Source of the DNA: Neorhizobium huautlense
GTDB taxonomy: Bacteria > Pseudomonadota > Alphaproteobacteria > Rhizobiales > Rhizobiaceae
DNA length: 64,000 nt
Direction: 5' to 3'
Assembly: GCF_002968575.1 (NCBI RefSeq)
Contig: NZ_PVBM01000020.1
Location: 45,852 to 109,851 of the forward strand
Shown here: piece by piece, positions 1-8,016 of the stretch
Layout: each line of letters starts with the position of its first letter
Position numbering within the stretch: the stretch's first letter is position 1
Position numbers and translations under genes: made by a program
The notes under the pieces: generated by a model
The model's input: the letters and a program-made list of their open reading frames with translations, nothing else
What the model was told of the DNA's origin: nothing
The model's database searches: none

Positions 1-723
1 GGAAGACACCGAGACCGCATCCGAGAGCAGGATCACGCCCGGCGTCCGGGCTGCTTTTTCCGTCAGATAGCCCTTGCGGAAACCGGCCATCACATCCGGA
101 TGCGTGCGCACCACGCATTGAGCGCCGCTTGCCACGGCATCATCGAGCATCCGTGCGAAGCTTTCCGGCGAGCCGCCGGACATCGGAACGGAAACGTCGC
201 CGAACACCTGGTCCACCAAGAGAATACGACGCTTCGTCGTCCGCTCCAGTTTAAGCTCCCGATGCGGCAGGTTGTTGTATTTCGAGAGCCTGTTTTCCAC
301 GAGCGCGTTGCGGATATCCGACCCAAGCGCTCCCACATCCATCTGCGCCGAACCCGCGATCAATTGCTCCAGGCGAGACGCCCTGGAAGCATCCACCGGC
401 ATGCCCAGATCGTCGACAGCGATGGAAATCGGCAAGGTATTCTCCTTGCCTAGTCCCACGGAGCGAATGTACCCATCTTCGAGATACCAATATGGCAGCC
501 TGCGGACCCAGGCTATGCGGCGCGCCAGCTTGGCGGTGGATCGTCCACCCCAGAACACGATACCCCTGATCCCCGGAGTAAATGCAGACTCCAATTTCTG
601 CAAGCTGAAATAGTGCTTCAGCCATGGAGCAGATCGCGTCACATAATGGGTGGCGCCGAGGCGCATGCCGACAGGAGGGTACCAATCTTTCATGAAGTCG
701 ATCCCGACCCTCTCCCCGAACAT
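1..723 (-). CDS. KpsC/LpsZ-family capsule polysaccharide Kdo-transferase (partial, C-terminus beyond window)
   Basis: An open minus-strand frame runs off the left edge, so the C-terminal part is missing. Translating it gives about 241 residues with the hallmarks of the KpsC/LpsZ capsule_synth family: a WGGRSTAKLAR segment, then LEDGYIRSVGLG (about residue 90-101), a KYNN motif, ILLVDQVFGDVSV (about residue 179-191) and RTHPDV. Family members add beta-linked Kdo residues to the lipid anchor of group 2-type capsules or to rhizobial K-antigen/LPS, in the cytoplasm. The ATG at 723 lies just beyond the ilvH stop; a second in-frame ATG at 693 is possible. The same orientation and 15-bp gap suggest read-through from ilvIH. 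Family assignment is confident; the exact substrate is inference. Confidence 0.8.
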   Translation of the reverse strand, partial: MFGERVGIDFMKDWYPPVGMRLGATHYVTRSAPWLKHYFSLQKLESAFTPGIRGIVFWGGRSTAKLARRIAWVRRLPYWYLEDGYIRSVGLGKENTLPISIAVDDLGMPVDASRASRLEQLIAGSAQMDVGALGSDIRNALVENRLSKYNNLPHRELKLERTTKRRILLVDQVFGDVSVPMSGGSPESFARMLDDAVASGAQCVVRTHPDVMAGFRKGYLTEKAARTPGVILLSDAVSVSS

Positions 724-737
724 TCCTGAACGGCTGC

Positions 738-1310
738 TCACATTCCCTGGGGACCGCGGTTCATAGCGGCAATGCCGGTACGGCAGACCTCGACCAGGCC
801 GAGCGGCTTCATGACCGCGACGAACTGATCGATCTTGGAGGACTTGCCGGTGATCTCGAGGATGAAATGCTCGACCGTGGCATCGACCACCTTGGCGTGG
901 AAGGCGTCCGCGAGCCGCAAGGCCTCGGCGCGATGCTCTCCCCGCCCGACGACCTTGACCAGGGCGACCTCGCGCTCGATCGGCCGCTCCTGACCGAGTT
1001 CGCGAGCGCGCACGGTCAGATCGACGACGCGATGGACCGGCACGATCCGTTCCAGCTGTGCCTTGATCTGCTCCAGAACCGTCGGCGTGCCGCGCGTCAC
1101 GATGGTGATGCGGGAAAGATGGGCCTCGTGTTCAGTTTCCGAAACCGTGAGGCTTTCGATATTGTAGCCGCGCCCGGAGAAAAGCCCGATCACCCGGGCA
1201 AGCACTCCCGGCTCATTGTTGACGAGAACGGAGAGCGTGTGGCTCTCCGCCTTAGCCGTTTCCGGCGCAATGAAATAGGCAGATCCGGTCGGTTGCTGAT
1301 GCGCATTCAT
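738..1310 (-). CDS. ilvH: acetolactate synthase small (regulatory) subunit
   Basis: Regulatory subunit of acetohydroxyacid synthase, which forms acetolactate or acetohydroxybutyrate for valine, leucine and isoleucine synthesis. The 190-residue protein has an N-terminal ACT domain (about residues 23-100, with NNEPGVLARVIGLFSGRGYNI) that binds feedback valine, then the C-terminal small-subunit domain (KVVDATVEHFILEITG). Length is slightly longer than enteric IlvH (about 163) because of a short N-terminal extension, normal for alphaproteobacteria. It lies 48 bp downstream of the large subunit on the same strand, so the two form an operon under the upstream attenuator. Confidence 0.97.
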   Translation of the reverse strand: MNAHQQPTGSAYFIAPETAKAESHTLSVLVNNEPGVLARVIGLFSGRGYNIESLTVSETEHEAHLSRITIVTRGTPTVLEQIKAQLERIVPVHRVVDLTVRARELGQERPIEREVALVKVVGRGEHRAEALRLADAFHAKVVDATVEHFILEITGKSSKIDQFVAVMKPLGLVEVCRTGIAAMNRGPQGM

Positions 1311-1358
1311 GGTATTGGGTCCGTTTCTCAGAATTCAGTTTAAGGTTCGCAGCTCGCT

Positions 1359-3152
1359 TCAGACGAGCTGGCGGCCCTTCGCATCGATCGCATTGGCAAC
1401 CGCTTCGTCACTTGCTTCGTCCGGCAGCAGCATCTCGTTATGCGCCTTGCCCGAGGGAATCATCGGGAAGCAGTTGGCGAGATTGGCAACGCGGCAGTCG
1501 AAGATGACCGGCTTCTTGACCGCTACCATCTCCTCGATCTTACCGTCCAGTTCCTTCGGATCGTCGCAGTACATGCCAACGGCGCCGTAGGCTTCAGCAA
1601 GCTTCACGAAGTCCGGCATCGCTTCCGTATAGGAGTTTGACAGGCGGTTGCCATGCAGCAGCTGCTGCCACTGGCGCACCATGCCCATATACTGGTTGTT
1701 CAGGATGAAGATCTTGACCGGCAGATTGTACTGGATCGCCGTCGACATTTCCTGGATGCACATCTGGATCGACGCGTCGCCGGCAACGTCGATGACGAGT
1801 GCATCCGGATGGGCGACCTGAACGCCGATTGCGGCCGGGAAGCCGTAGCCCATAGTGCCGAGGCCGCCGGAGGTCATCCAGCGATTGGGTTCCTCGAAGT
1901 CGATGAACTGCGCCGCCCACATCTGATGCTGGCCGACCTCGGTGGTGATGTAGGTATTGCGGCCTTTCGTCAATTCATGGAGCCGCTGCAGCGCATATTG
2001 CGGCATGATGACATCGTTGGAGTTCTTATAGGAGAAGGACTTGCGGGCCCGCCAGCGGGCGATCTCCTGCCACCATTCTTCCGTCTGCGCTTTCGCCGGC
2101 TTCTTTGGCAGAGCCCGCCACAACCGAACCATGTCCTCCAGGACGCTGCCGACATCGCCGAGGACCGGGATATCGACGTGAACATTCTTGTTGATCGAGG
2201 ACGGATCGATGTCGATGTGAACCTTGCGCGAGTTCGGCGAGAATGCGTTGAGGCGGCCGGTGATGCGATCGTCGAAACGGGCGCCGATGCAGACCATCAC
2301 GTCGCAATCGTGCATCGCCATGTTGGCCTCGTAGGAGCCATGCATGCCGAGCATACCGAGCCAGTTCGTGCCGGACGCAGGATAGGCGCCCAGTCCCATC
2401 AGCGTGGAGGTGATCGGGAAACCGGTGAGCTCGACCAGTTCGCGCAGCAGGCGCGAGGCCTCCGGTCCGGAGTTGATGACGCCGCCGCCGGTATAGAGGA
2501 TCGGGCGGCGCGCCGTGGCCATCAGATCGATCGCGGCCTGGATGGCCTTCAGATCGCCCTGCGTCCTCGGCTGATAGCTGATATTTGCAGCAATTTCGGG
2601 TTTCGGCGTATAGGTGCCCGTCGCGAACTGGATGTCTTTCGGGATATCGACGACGACCGGACCCGGACGGCCGGTCTGGGCGATCCGGAAGGCTTCGTGG
2701 ATGATGCCGGCGAGTTCGTTGACATCCTTGACCAGCCAGTTGTGCTTGGTGCAGGGGCGCGTAATGCCGACCGTATCGCATTCCTGGAAAGCATCCGAAC
2801 CGATGAGCGTGGTCGGTACCTGGCCGGTCAAGCAGACCAGCGGCACAGAATCCATCAATGCGTCCTGAAGCGGCGTGACTGCATTCGTCGCACCCGGGCC
2901 CGACGTCACCAGCATGACGCCGACCTTGCCGGTGGAGCGGGCGTAACCTTCAGCCGCGTGGCCGGCGCCCTGCTCGTGACGCACGAGAATGTGCTGAACC
3001 TCCTCCTGCTGAAAGATCTCGTCATAGATCGGTAGAACGGCACCGCCGGGATATCCGAAAATGTGCTCGACGCCGTTGTCCTTCAGCGCTCTCAGAACGA
3101 TCTCTGCGCCAGTCATCCGGTTATCTGGCATCTGGTTATTGCTGTCCGTCAT
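1359..3152 (-). CDS. ilvI: acetolactate synthase large (catalytic) subunit
   Basis: Thiamine-diphosphate enzyme that condenses pyruvate with pyruvate or 2-ketobutyrate, the first common step of branched-chain amino acid synthesis. The 597 residues follow the family order: N-terminal PYR domain with the catalytic Glu in VRHEQGAGHAAEGYAR (about residue 60), central FAD-binding-type domain, and C-terminal PP domain with the Mg/TPP motif GDASIQM...NNQYMGMVRQWQ (about residues 455-490). The start at 3152 (MTDSNNQMPDNRMTG) gives a normal length. Preceded by a leader peptide and attenuator (3215-3329), so regulation by aminoacyl-tRNA supply is likely. Confidence 0.97.
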   Translation of the reverse strand: MTDSNNQMPDNRMTGAEIVLRALKDNGVEHIFGYPGGAVLPIYDEIFQQEEVQHILVRHEQGAGHAAEGYARSTGKVGVMLVTSGPGATNAVTPLQDALMDSVPLVCLTGQVPTTLIGSDAFQECDTVGITRPCTKHNWLVKDVNELAGIIHEAFRIAQTGRPGPVVVDIPKDIQFATGTYTPKPEIAANISYQPRTQGDLKAIQAAIDLMATARRPILYTGGGVINSGPEASRLLRELVELTGFPITSTLMGLGAYPASGTNWLGMLGMHGSYEANMAMHDCDVMVCIGARFDDRITGRLNAFSPNSRKVHIDIDPSSINKNVHVDIPVLGDVGSVLEDMVRLWRALPKKPAKAQTEEWWQEIARWRARKSFSYKNSNDVIMPQYALQRLHELTKGRNTYITTEVGQHQMWAAQFIDFEEPNRWMTSGGLGTMGYGFPAAIGVQVAHPDALVIDVAGDASIQMCIQEMSTAIQYNLPVKIFILNNQYMGMVRQWQQLLHGNRLSNSYTEAMPDFVKLAEAYGAVGMYCDDPKELDGKIEEMVAVKKPVIFDCRVANLANCFPMIPSGKAHNEMLLPDEASDEAVANAIDAKGRQLV

Positions 3153-3214
3153 TGTCTTGGTCCATTCGCTGCTGGATTTTTACCGGCGGCTCCTCCGAGC
3201 CGGATTGAAGGCAC

Positions 3215-3238
3215 AAAAAAAGGCCCCTTGAGGAGCCT
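3215..3238 (-). terminator. intrinsic terminator of the ilvIH attenuator
   Basis: On the minus strand AGGCTCC-TCAA-GGGGCCT forms a 7-bp stem with one G-T pair, directly followed by seven T residues (read from 3221 to 3215). It lies between the leader peptide stop and ilvI, about 63 bp before the ilvI start, which is where an attenuator should be. Formation would end transcription before ilvI when branched-chain aminoacyl-tRNAs are plentiful. Confidence 0.85.
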
Positions 3239-3245
3239 GTCTTTC

Positions 3246-3295
3246 CGCGCATGGGTGGCTGTCGCCGGATGGTTACACCATCCTGCCCATGCGCG
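3246..3295 (-). promoter_or_regulatory. leader hairpin of the ilvIH attenuator
   Basis: CGCGCATGGG (3295-3286) pairs perfectly over 10 bp with CCCATGCGCG (3255-3246); nested inside, GGATGG pairs with CCATCC. The 5' arm lies inside the leader peptide coding region and the structure covers its stop codon, so a ribosome finishing or stalling in the leader would change its folding. It sits just upstream of the terminator. The base pairing is visible; its role as pause or antiterminator element is inference. Confidence 0.65.
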
Positions 3296-3329
3296 TTCCC
3301 ACCACAATAAGAGCGATCGATATTTTCAT
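3273..3329 (-). CDS. ilvIH leader peptide (18 aa)
   Basis: A short ORF on the ilvI strand encodes MKISIALIVVGTRMGRMV. Eight of 18 residues are Ile, Leu or Val, including the block ISIALIVV encoded by ATA TCG ATC GCT CTT ATT GTG GTG. It is followed by a stable hairpin and an intrinsic terminator before ilvI. This is the standard arrangement for ribosome-mediated attenuation of an ilv operon; attenuation of ilvBN has been described in Caulobacter. Too short for ordinary gene callers. Confidence 0.8.
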   Translation of the reverse strand: MKISIALIVVGTRMGRMV

Positions 3330-3546
3330 GGCGCGAAGTGTTAGCCAGATAAATTGCATTCGTCAACGCCACCTTGCACCAAAAAAAGCCATCCGCCTGA
3401 TTTTGCTGCCCGTTACGCATTCGAGGCGACATCCCCCTATACCAGTTGTTAAGCCGGGACACCTATATTCGACATGTTGGAGGGTTACGACCCGGCCGAC
3501 GGATGAGCCATGACCCGACCTCCACCCCAATGATAGGGGGTTACGT

Positions 3547-5640
3547 TTGCCGAACAATGATCCCCTCCGTTCCTCCTCTGCGGGAGAGCAGGATCGCCGC
3601 GATCTCCATAAACCGGGCAATCGCTTGCTCGGCCGTGTGGTCGCGTGCAACGGCGCTCATGCCACCATTTCAGCGATCGCCGAAGGTGGTGAGACCGACC
3701 TCACTGAGCTCTGGTCAGTGGGCCGGCTGATCTCGATCAGCGTTGGCGAAAACCGCGTCGTGGCATTGGCCTATGCCATGGAAACTGGCAGTCGTGGCTG
3801 GCGCGAGGGGGAAGACACAGGGTTCCAGATCGAAGCCGAACTGCTGGGCGAAGTCCGCAAGGGACCGAACGGCCGGGATGAGTTCTCCCGCGGCATCTCC
3901 CGTTATCCCTATCTCGGCGCCGTAGCGCACCGCATCCGGGCTGCCGATCTCCTGCGCATCTACGATACCGGCAAGGACGACACCTGCGCGATCGGCAAGC
4001 TCACGCAGGACGAGAACATCGACGCTGCAATCCACATCCCCTCGATGTTGTCGAAACACTTCGCTATTGTCGGCTCCACCGGGGTGGGCAAGTCGACGGC
4101 AGTCTCGCTGCTTCTCCACAAGGCGATCGAGGTGGACCCGAAGCTGCGCGTCCTGATTCTCGATCCGCACAACGAATTCGCCTCTGCCTTTCCCGAGCAC
4201 GCCGTCGTCATCGACACGGATACGCTCGACCTGCCCTTCTGGCTGATGCGGCTTGAAGAGTTTTCCGAAGTGGTCTTCCGTGGCCGCCCCGCCGTGCCTG
4301 AAGAGCTCGACATCCTCCGCGACCTCATTCCGGACGCCAAGCGGGCCTTTCGCGGAAGCGATTCGTCGCTGATGCGGCGCACGACCGAAAAAAGCTCCGT
4401 GACCGCCGATACCCCCGTGCCTTACCGCATGGCGGATCTTCTGGCGCTGATAGACGAACGCATAGGACGCCTGGAAGGCCGGAACGAGAAGCCGTACCTG
4501 CGTTCACTGAAGATGCGCGTCATGTCGGCCATCAACGACCCGCGCTACCACTTCATGTTCTCCAACAATACGATCCATGACACGATCATGGAGACGATCG
4601 CGCATATCTTCCGCATTCCAGGCGGGGATAAGCCAATCTCCACCTTCCAGCTTGCGGGCATCCCCTCGGAAGTGGTCAATTCCGTCGCCTCGATTCTGTG
4701 CCGCATGGCGTTCGAACTGGCGCTCTGGAGCAACGGCGCCATTCATATGCTGGTCGTCTGCGAGGAAGCGCACCGCTACGTGCCAGCCGATCGCGAGCTC
4801 GGTTTCTTCCCGACGCGCCAGGCTATTTCCCGCATTGCCAAGGAAGGCCGAAAATACGGGGTCTCGCTCGGGATCATCACCCAGCGCCCCGGCGAACTGG
4901 ATCAGACGATCCTGTCGCAGTGCTCGACCCTCTTCGCCATGCGCCTTTCCAACGACCGGGACCAGGAAATTATCAAGTCGGCCATTCCCAACTCGTCGAT
5001 TTCGACCACCAGCTTCCTTTCCTCGATCGGAAACGGCGAGGCGATCGCCTTCGGTGAGGCCATAGCCGTGCCGATGCGCATGAAGTTCGCGCGTGTCGAG
5101 GAAAGATATCTGCCGAAGGCCAATGGCGTTGCCGACAAGGGCTGCGAAGACACACCTGATACGGTCGATCTGCGCGCCGTGGTCGCGCGCCTGCGGTCCG
5201 TCACCGGACCTGATATCGCTGCGTTTCAGCAGAGCTACGCTGCCGCCAACCCTGCATTCGGCGACAACACACCGGCGCCCGACGACGAAACGGATACCGA
5301 CTTCCCGCCGGCAGATGAAGCCGAACTGGAACGATGGGCGCAGGAAATCCGGACCAACGGCCACGTCGTGATAAACCGCACGACGCCTCTCGACGACCCG
5401 CAGCCCGAACCCTACAGGCCGGACATGCTGCCGCGCCCGACTTTGTCGGAGCCGCCGATGCCGCGCCCGGATCGTTTCGCCGATCTGCGCCGTGAACGCG
5501 GTGGCGAGCCTTCGCAGCCGATATTTCAACGCCCACCCGCATCTCAAAACCCGCGTCCAAATCCGCTTCTCCGACGCGAAGGATCGCTCCGCGAGAGTTT
5601 GCTGAAGAAACCGCTCAGCAGCCTCTACGATAAAGACTAA
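3547..5640 (+). CDS. HerA-like (DUF87) hexameric ATPase
   Basis: A 697-residue member of the HerA/FtsK P-loop ATPase superfamily. An N-terminal beta-barrel-like region (about 25-135) precedes the RecA-like core: Walker A GSTGVGKST at residues 176-184, Walker B MLVVCEEAHRY near residues 402-412, then the sensor region GIITQRPGELDQTILSQC and a conserved SNDRDQEIIKSAI segment. The last about 170 residues are acidic and then Pro/Arg-rich and probably disordered. The TTG at 3547 is chosen because AGGGGG stands 5 bases before it and no in-frame ATG is near. HerA relatives pump or unwind DNA, often with NurA; no NurA-like gene is nearby, so its process here is unknown. Confidence 0.85.
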   Translation: MPNNDPLRSSSAGEQDRRDLHKPGNRLLGRVVACNGAHATISAIAEGGETDLTELWSVGRLISISVGENRVVALAYAMETGSRGWREGEDTGFQIEAELLGEVRKGPNGRDEFSRGISRYPYLGAVAHRIRAADLLRIYDTGKDDTCAIGKLTQDENIDAAIHIPSMLSKHFAIVGSTGVGKSTAVSLLLHKAIEVDPKLRVLILDPHNEFASAFPEHAVVIDTDTLDLPFWLMRLEEFSEVVFRGRPAVPEELDILRDLIPDAKRAFRGSDSSLMRRTTEKSSVTADTPVPYRMADLLALIDERIGRLEGRNEKPYLRSLKMRVMSAINDPRYHFMFSNNTIHDTIMETIAHIFRIPGGDKPISTFQLAGIPSEVVNSVASILCRMAFELALWSNGAIHMLVVCEEAHRYVPADRELGFFPTRQAISRIAKEGRKYGVSLGIITQRPGELDQTILSQCSTLFAMRLSNDRDQEIIKSAIPNSSISTTSFLSSIGNGEAIAFGEAIAVPMRMKFARVEERYLPKANGVADKGCEDTPDTVDLRAVVARLRSVTGPDIAAFQQSYAAANPAFGDNTPAPDDETDTDFPPADEAELERWAQEIRTNGHVVINRTTPLDDPQPEPYRPDMLPRPTLSEPPMPRPDRFADLRRERGGEPSQPIFQRPPASQNPRPNPLLRREGSLRESLLKKPLSSLYDKD

Positions 5641-6531
5641 TCATACGATCCTCTCCCAGCTTTCGTCCATCTGGTTGCGGAACCAGGTCATCTGCCGCTT
5701 GGCATACTGGCGCGTCAAAGCAGAGCCGCGCTCTATAACCTCCTCCCGGCTCATCCGGCCTTCGAGCATCTCCGCGATCTGTGCCACGCCGATCGCCTTC
5801 ATGACCGGCGCGTCAGGAGCGGGATGGAGCGCCATCAGCGCCCTCACCTCATCGACGGCGCCGCTGTCGAGCATCTTCTCGAAGCGTCTGTCGATCCTTT
5901 CATGGAGGATGTTGCGGTCCGGCAGGACCACGAGCTTTTTCGCCCGTGCAGGGTCGATCACCTTCGGCCCCTGTTTTCCCTGCAACTTTGAAATGGACCG
6001 CCCCGTTTCTTCCAGCACTTCCAAGGCCCGGACGATCCGCTGGCCATCTCTCGGCTTAAGACTTTCGGCAACCGCCGGGTCGCGGCGCGACAGTTCCGTA
6101 TAGAGGGCTTCCGGTCCCTCCTCCTTCAACCGCAGCCGCAGCCGGCAACGGAGATCCTGGGAAATTTCCGGCATATCGGAGAGGCCACCCGTCAGCGCTT
6201 TGAAATAAAGCCCGGTGCCGCCCACGAAAACCGGCAGGCGCCCTCCGGCTCTCAATTCTGGCAGAAGCGCCGTCACGTCGCGCAACCACGCCCCCGTCGA
6301 ATAGGTGCTTGTCGCCGGCACGTGCCCGTAAAGCAGATGCGGCACTCCCTCCATCTCCTCTTCCGAAGGCCGGGCGGTCAGGACCCTTAGAGTATCGTAG
6401 ACCTGCATGCTGTCGGCATTGACGACGACACCATTCGCCTCTCGCGCCAGCCGAAGAGCAAGGGCCGACTTGCCGCTTGCCGTCGGCCCGGTTATCAGGA
6501 TCGCGTCCAAATCATCCATAAGGTCGGTCAT
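5641..6531 (-). CDS. miaA: tRNA dimethylallyltransferase
   Basis: Transfers the dimethylallyl group from DMAPP to N6 of A37 in tRNAs reading UNN codons. With the start at 6531 the protein has 296 residues. It opens with the P-loop LITGPTASGKS (about 13-23), followed by VVNADSMQVYDTLRVLTARPS, the VGGTGLYFKALTGGLS motif and the C-terminal QYAKRQMTWFRNQ tRNA-binding segment. A longer frame upstream to 6561 exists but would overlap serB; the ATG at 6531 fits relatives. The stop lies directly beside the stop of the HerA-like gene (convergent, no gap). Confidence 0.95.
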   Translation of the reverse strand: MTDLMDDLDAILITGPTASGKSALALRLAREANGVVVNADSMQVYDTLRVLTARPSEEEMEGVPHLLYGHVPATSTYSTGAWLRDVTALLPELRAGGRLPVFVGGTGLYFKALTGGLSDMPEISQDLRCRLRLRLKEEGPEALYTELSRRDPAVAESLKPRDGQRIVRALEVLEETGRSISKLQGKQGPKVIDPARAKKLVVLPDRNILHERIDRRFEKMLDSGAVDEVRALMALHPAPDAPVMKAIGVAQIAEMLEGRMSREEVIERGSALTRQYAKRQMTWFRNQMDESWERIV

Positions 6532-7422
6532 ATGGCTTTCGTTGCCACGCTCATTGCCCATCCGTCAAACCCTGTTCTCACATCGAAGCTCGGAGAGCAG
6601 GCGGCCGAGGCGGCGAAAGCCTCCGGTCTCTACTGGCTGGCGGATGGCGTCGCCTGCGATATCGCGCTTCGTGACGATGCCGACCCGCGGGCCGCCGAGG
6701 CAAATCTGCGCGCCGTGATTGCCGGCGCGCCCATCGATGTCGTCGTGCAGGAGGCCGAGACCCGGCGGAAGAAATTCCTGATCGCCGACATGGATTCCAC
6801 GATGATCGGGCAGGAATGCATCGACGAGCTCGCCGATGTGGTCGGCTTGAAGGACAAGGTCTCTGCGATCACTGCTCGGGCCATGAACGGCGAAATCGCC
6901 TTCGAGCCGGCATTGCGGGAGCGCGTGGCGCTTTTGAAGGGCCTGCCGATCACCGTGGTGGACGACGTGATCGCACAACGCATCACCCTCACATCCGGCG
7001 GCCCGCAGCTGATCGCCACGATGAAAGCCAAAGGGTTCTATACGGCGCTGGTTTCCGGCGGATTCACCGTCTTCACAAGCCGCATCGCGGAAACATTGGG
7101 TTTCGACGAAAATCAGGCGAATATCCTCATTGAAAGAGACGGCATTCTCACTGGCGAAGTCGCCGAACCCATTCTCGGCAAGCAGGCCAAGGTCGATGCG
7201 CTTCTGGCGATCAGCGAGAAACTCGGCATATCGCCGGACGAAGCCCTCGCGGTCGGTGACGGCGCCAATGACCTCGGCATGCTCGGCATCGCCGGCTCGG
7301 GCATTGCGCTGCATGCCAAGCCTACCGTTGCGGCCCAGGCGAAGATGCGGATCGACCATGGCGACCTCACCGCCCTCCTCTATATCCAAGGTTATCGCAA
7401 AACGGATTTCGTAACACTGTGA
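6532..7422 (+). CDS. serB: phosphoserine phosphatase
   Basis: HAD-family enzyme that removes phosphate from L-phosphoserine, the last step of serine synthesis. The 296-residue protein has an N-terminal regulatory (ACT-like) region of about 80 residues, then the nucleophile motif ADMDSTMIGQE (DxDxT, near residue 85-90), motif II VSGGFTVFTS, and the metal-binding GDGANDLGML near residue 242. The ATG abuts the miaA ATG on the other strand. Its TGA overlaps the GTG start of the following GNAT gene (GTGA), so the two are probably translated together. Confidence 0.96.
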   Translation: MAFVATLIAHPSNPVLTSKLGEQAAEAAKASGLYWLADGVACDIALRDDADPRAAEANLRAVIAGAPIDVVVQEAETRRKKFLIADMDSTMIGQECIDELADVVGLKDKVSAITARAMNGEIAFEPALRERVALLKGLPITVVDDVIAQRITLTSGGPQLIATMKAKGFYTALVSGGFTVFTSRIAETLGFDENQANILIERDGILTGEVAEPILGKQAKVDALLAISEKLGISPDEALAVGDGANDLGMLGIAGSGIALHAKPTVAAQAKMRIDHGDLTALLYIQGYRKTDFVTL

Positions 7423-8012
7423 AAGAAGCAAAGATCATCCTCGAAACGGAACGCCTCCGGCTGCGCAGCTGGCTCGACACCGACCGCAATCTGTTTCGCG
7501 AGATCAATGCCGATTCCAAGGTTATGGAGTTCTTTCCGTTTCGACGAACCCACGAGGAGGCGGATGCGCTTCTCAAACGGCTGAACGCGTCGATCATCGA
7601 AACCGGCCTCGGCTTTTATGCGCTGGAACTGAAGGCGACCGGCGAGCCGATCGGCTTCTGCGGCCTGTCGCTTGCCAACATGCCGGAGATCTTTCCGGCG
7701 GAAACAGTGGAAATCGGCTGGAGGCTTGCCACGCGTTTCTGGGGCAAAGGCTATATTTCGGAAGCCGCTCGCGCGCTCCTCGATTTCGCCTTCGACAACA
7801 AGCATCTGGACGCCGTCGTGTCCTTCGCAGTCGCCGAAAATCACCGGTCGACCGCGGTCATGAAGCGGCTTGGCTTACACCGTGTCGCAAGCCTCGACTT
7901 CGATCACCCACGCGTGCCCGACACCCATCCGCATCTGAAGCGTCACATCGTCTACGCTGTGACGCTGGACGAGTGGCAACGCCAGAAGCAGCATAGGCGT
8001 AGAAACCCGTAG
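7419..8012 (+). CDS. GNAT-family N-acetyltransferase (RimJ/RimL type)
   Basis: A 197-residue GNAT protein of the RimJ/RimL subgroup: it starts ILETERLRLRSW, has the core GEPIGFCGLSL strand, the acetyl-CoA loop region WRLATRFWGKGYISEAARALLDFAF (about 108-132) and NHRSTAVMKRLGLHR. The start is the GTG overlapping the serB stop. Members acetylate protein N-termini, amino acids or small molecules; the substrate cannot be told from sequence. Cotranscription with serB is likely, without a known functional link. Confidence 0.88.
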   Translation: MKEAKIILETERLRLRSWLDTDRNLFREINADSKVMEFFPFRRTHEEADALLKRLNASIIETGLGFYALELKATGEPIGFCGLSLANMPEIFPAETVEIGWRLATRFWGKGYISEAARALLDFAFDNKHLDAVVSFAVAENHRSTAVMKRLGLHRVASLDFDHPRVPDTHPHLKRHIVYAVTLDEWQRQKQHRRRNP

Positions 8013-8016
8013 CGGG

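Noticed and set aside
3350..3375. TTGCATTCGTCAA before the ilv leader as FixK box
   Set aside because: Spacing between half-sites is one base short.
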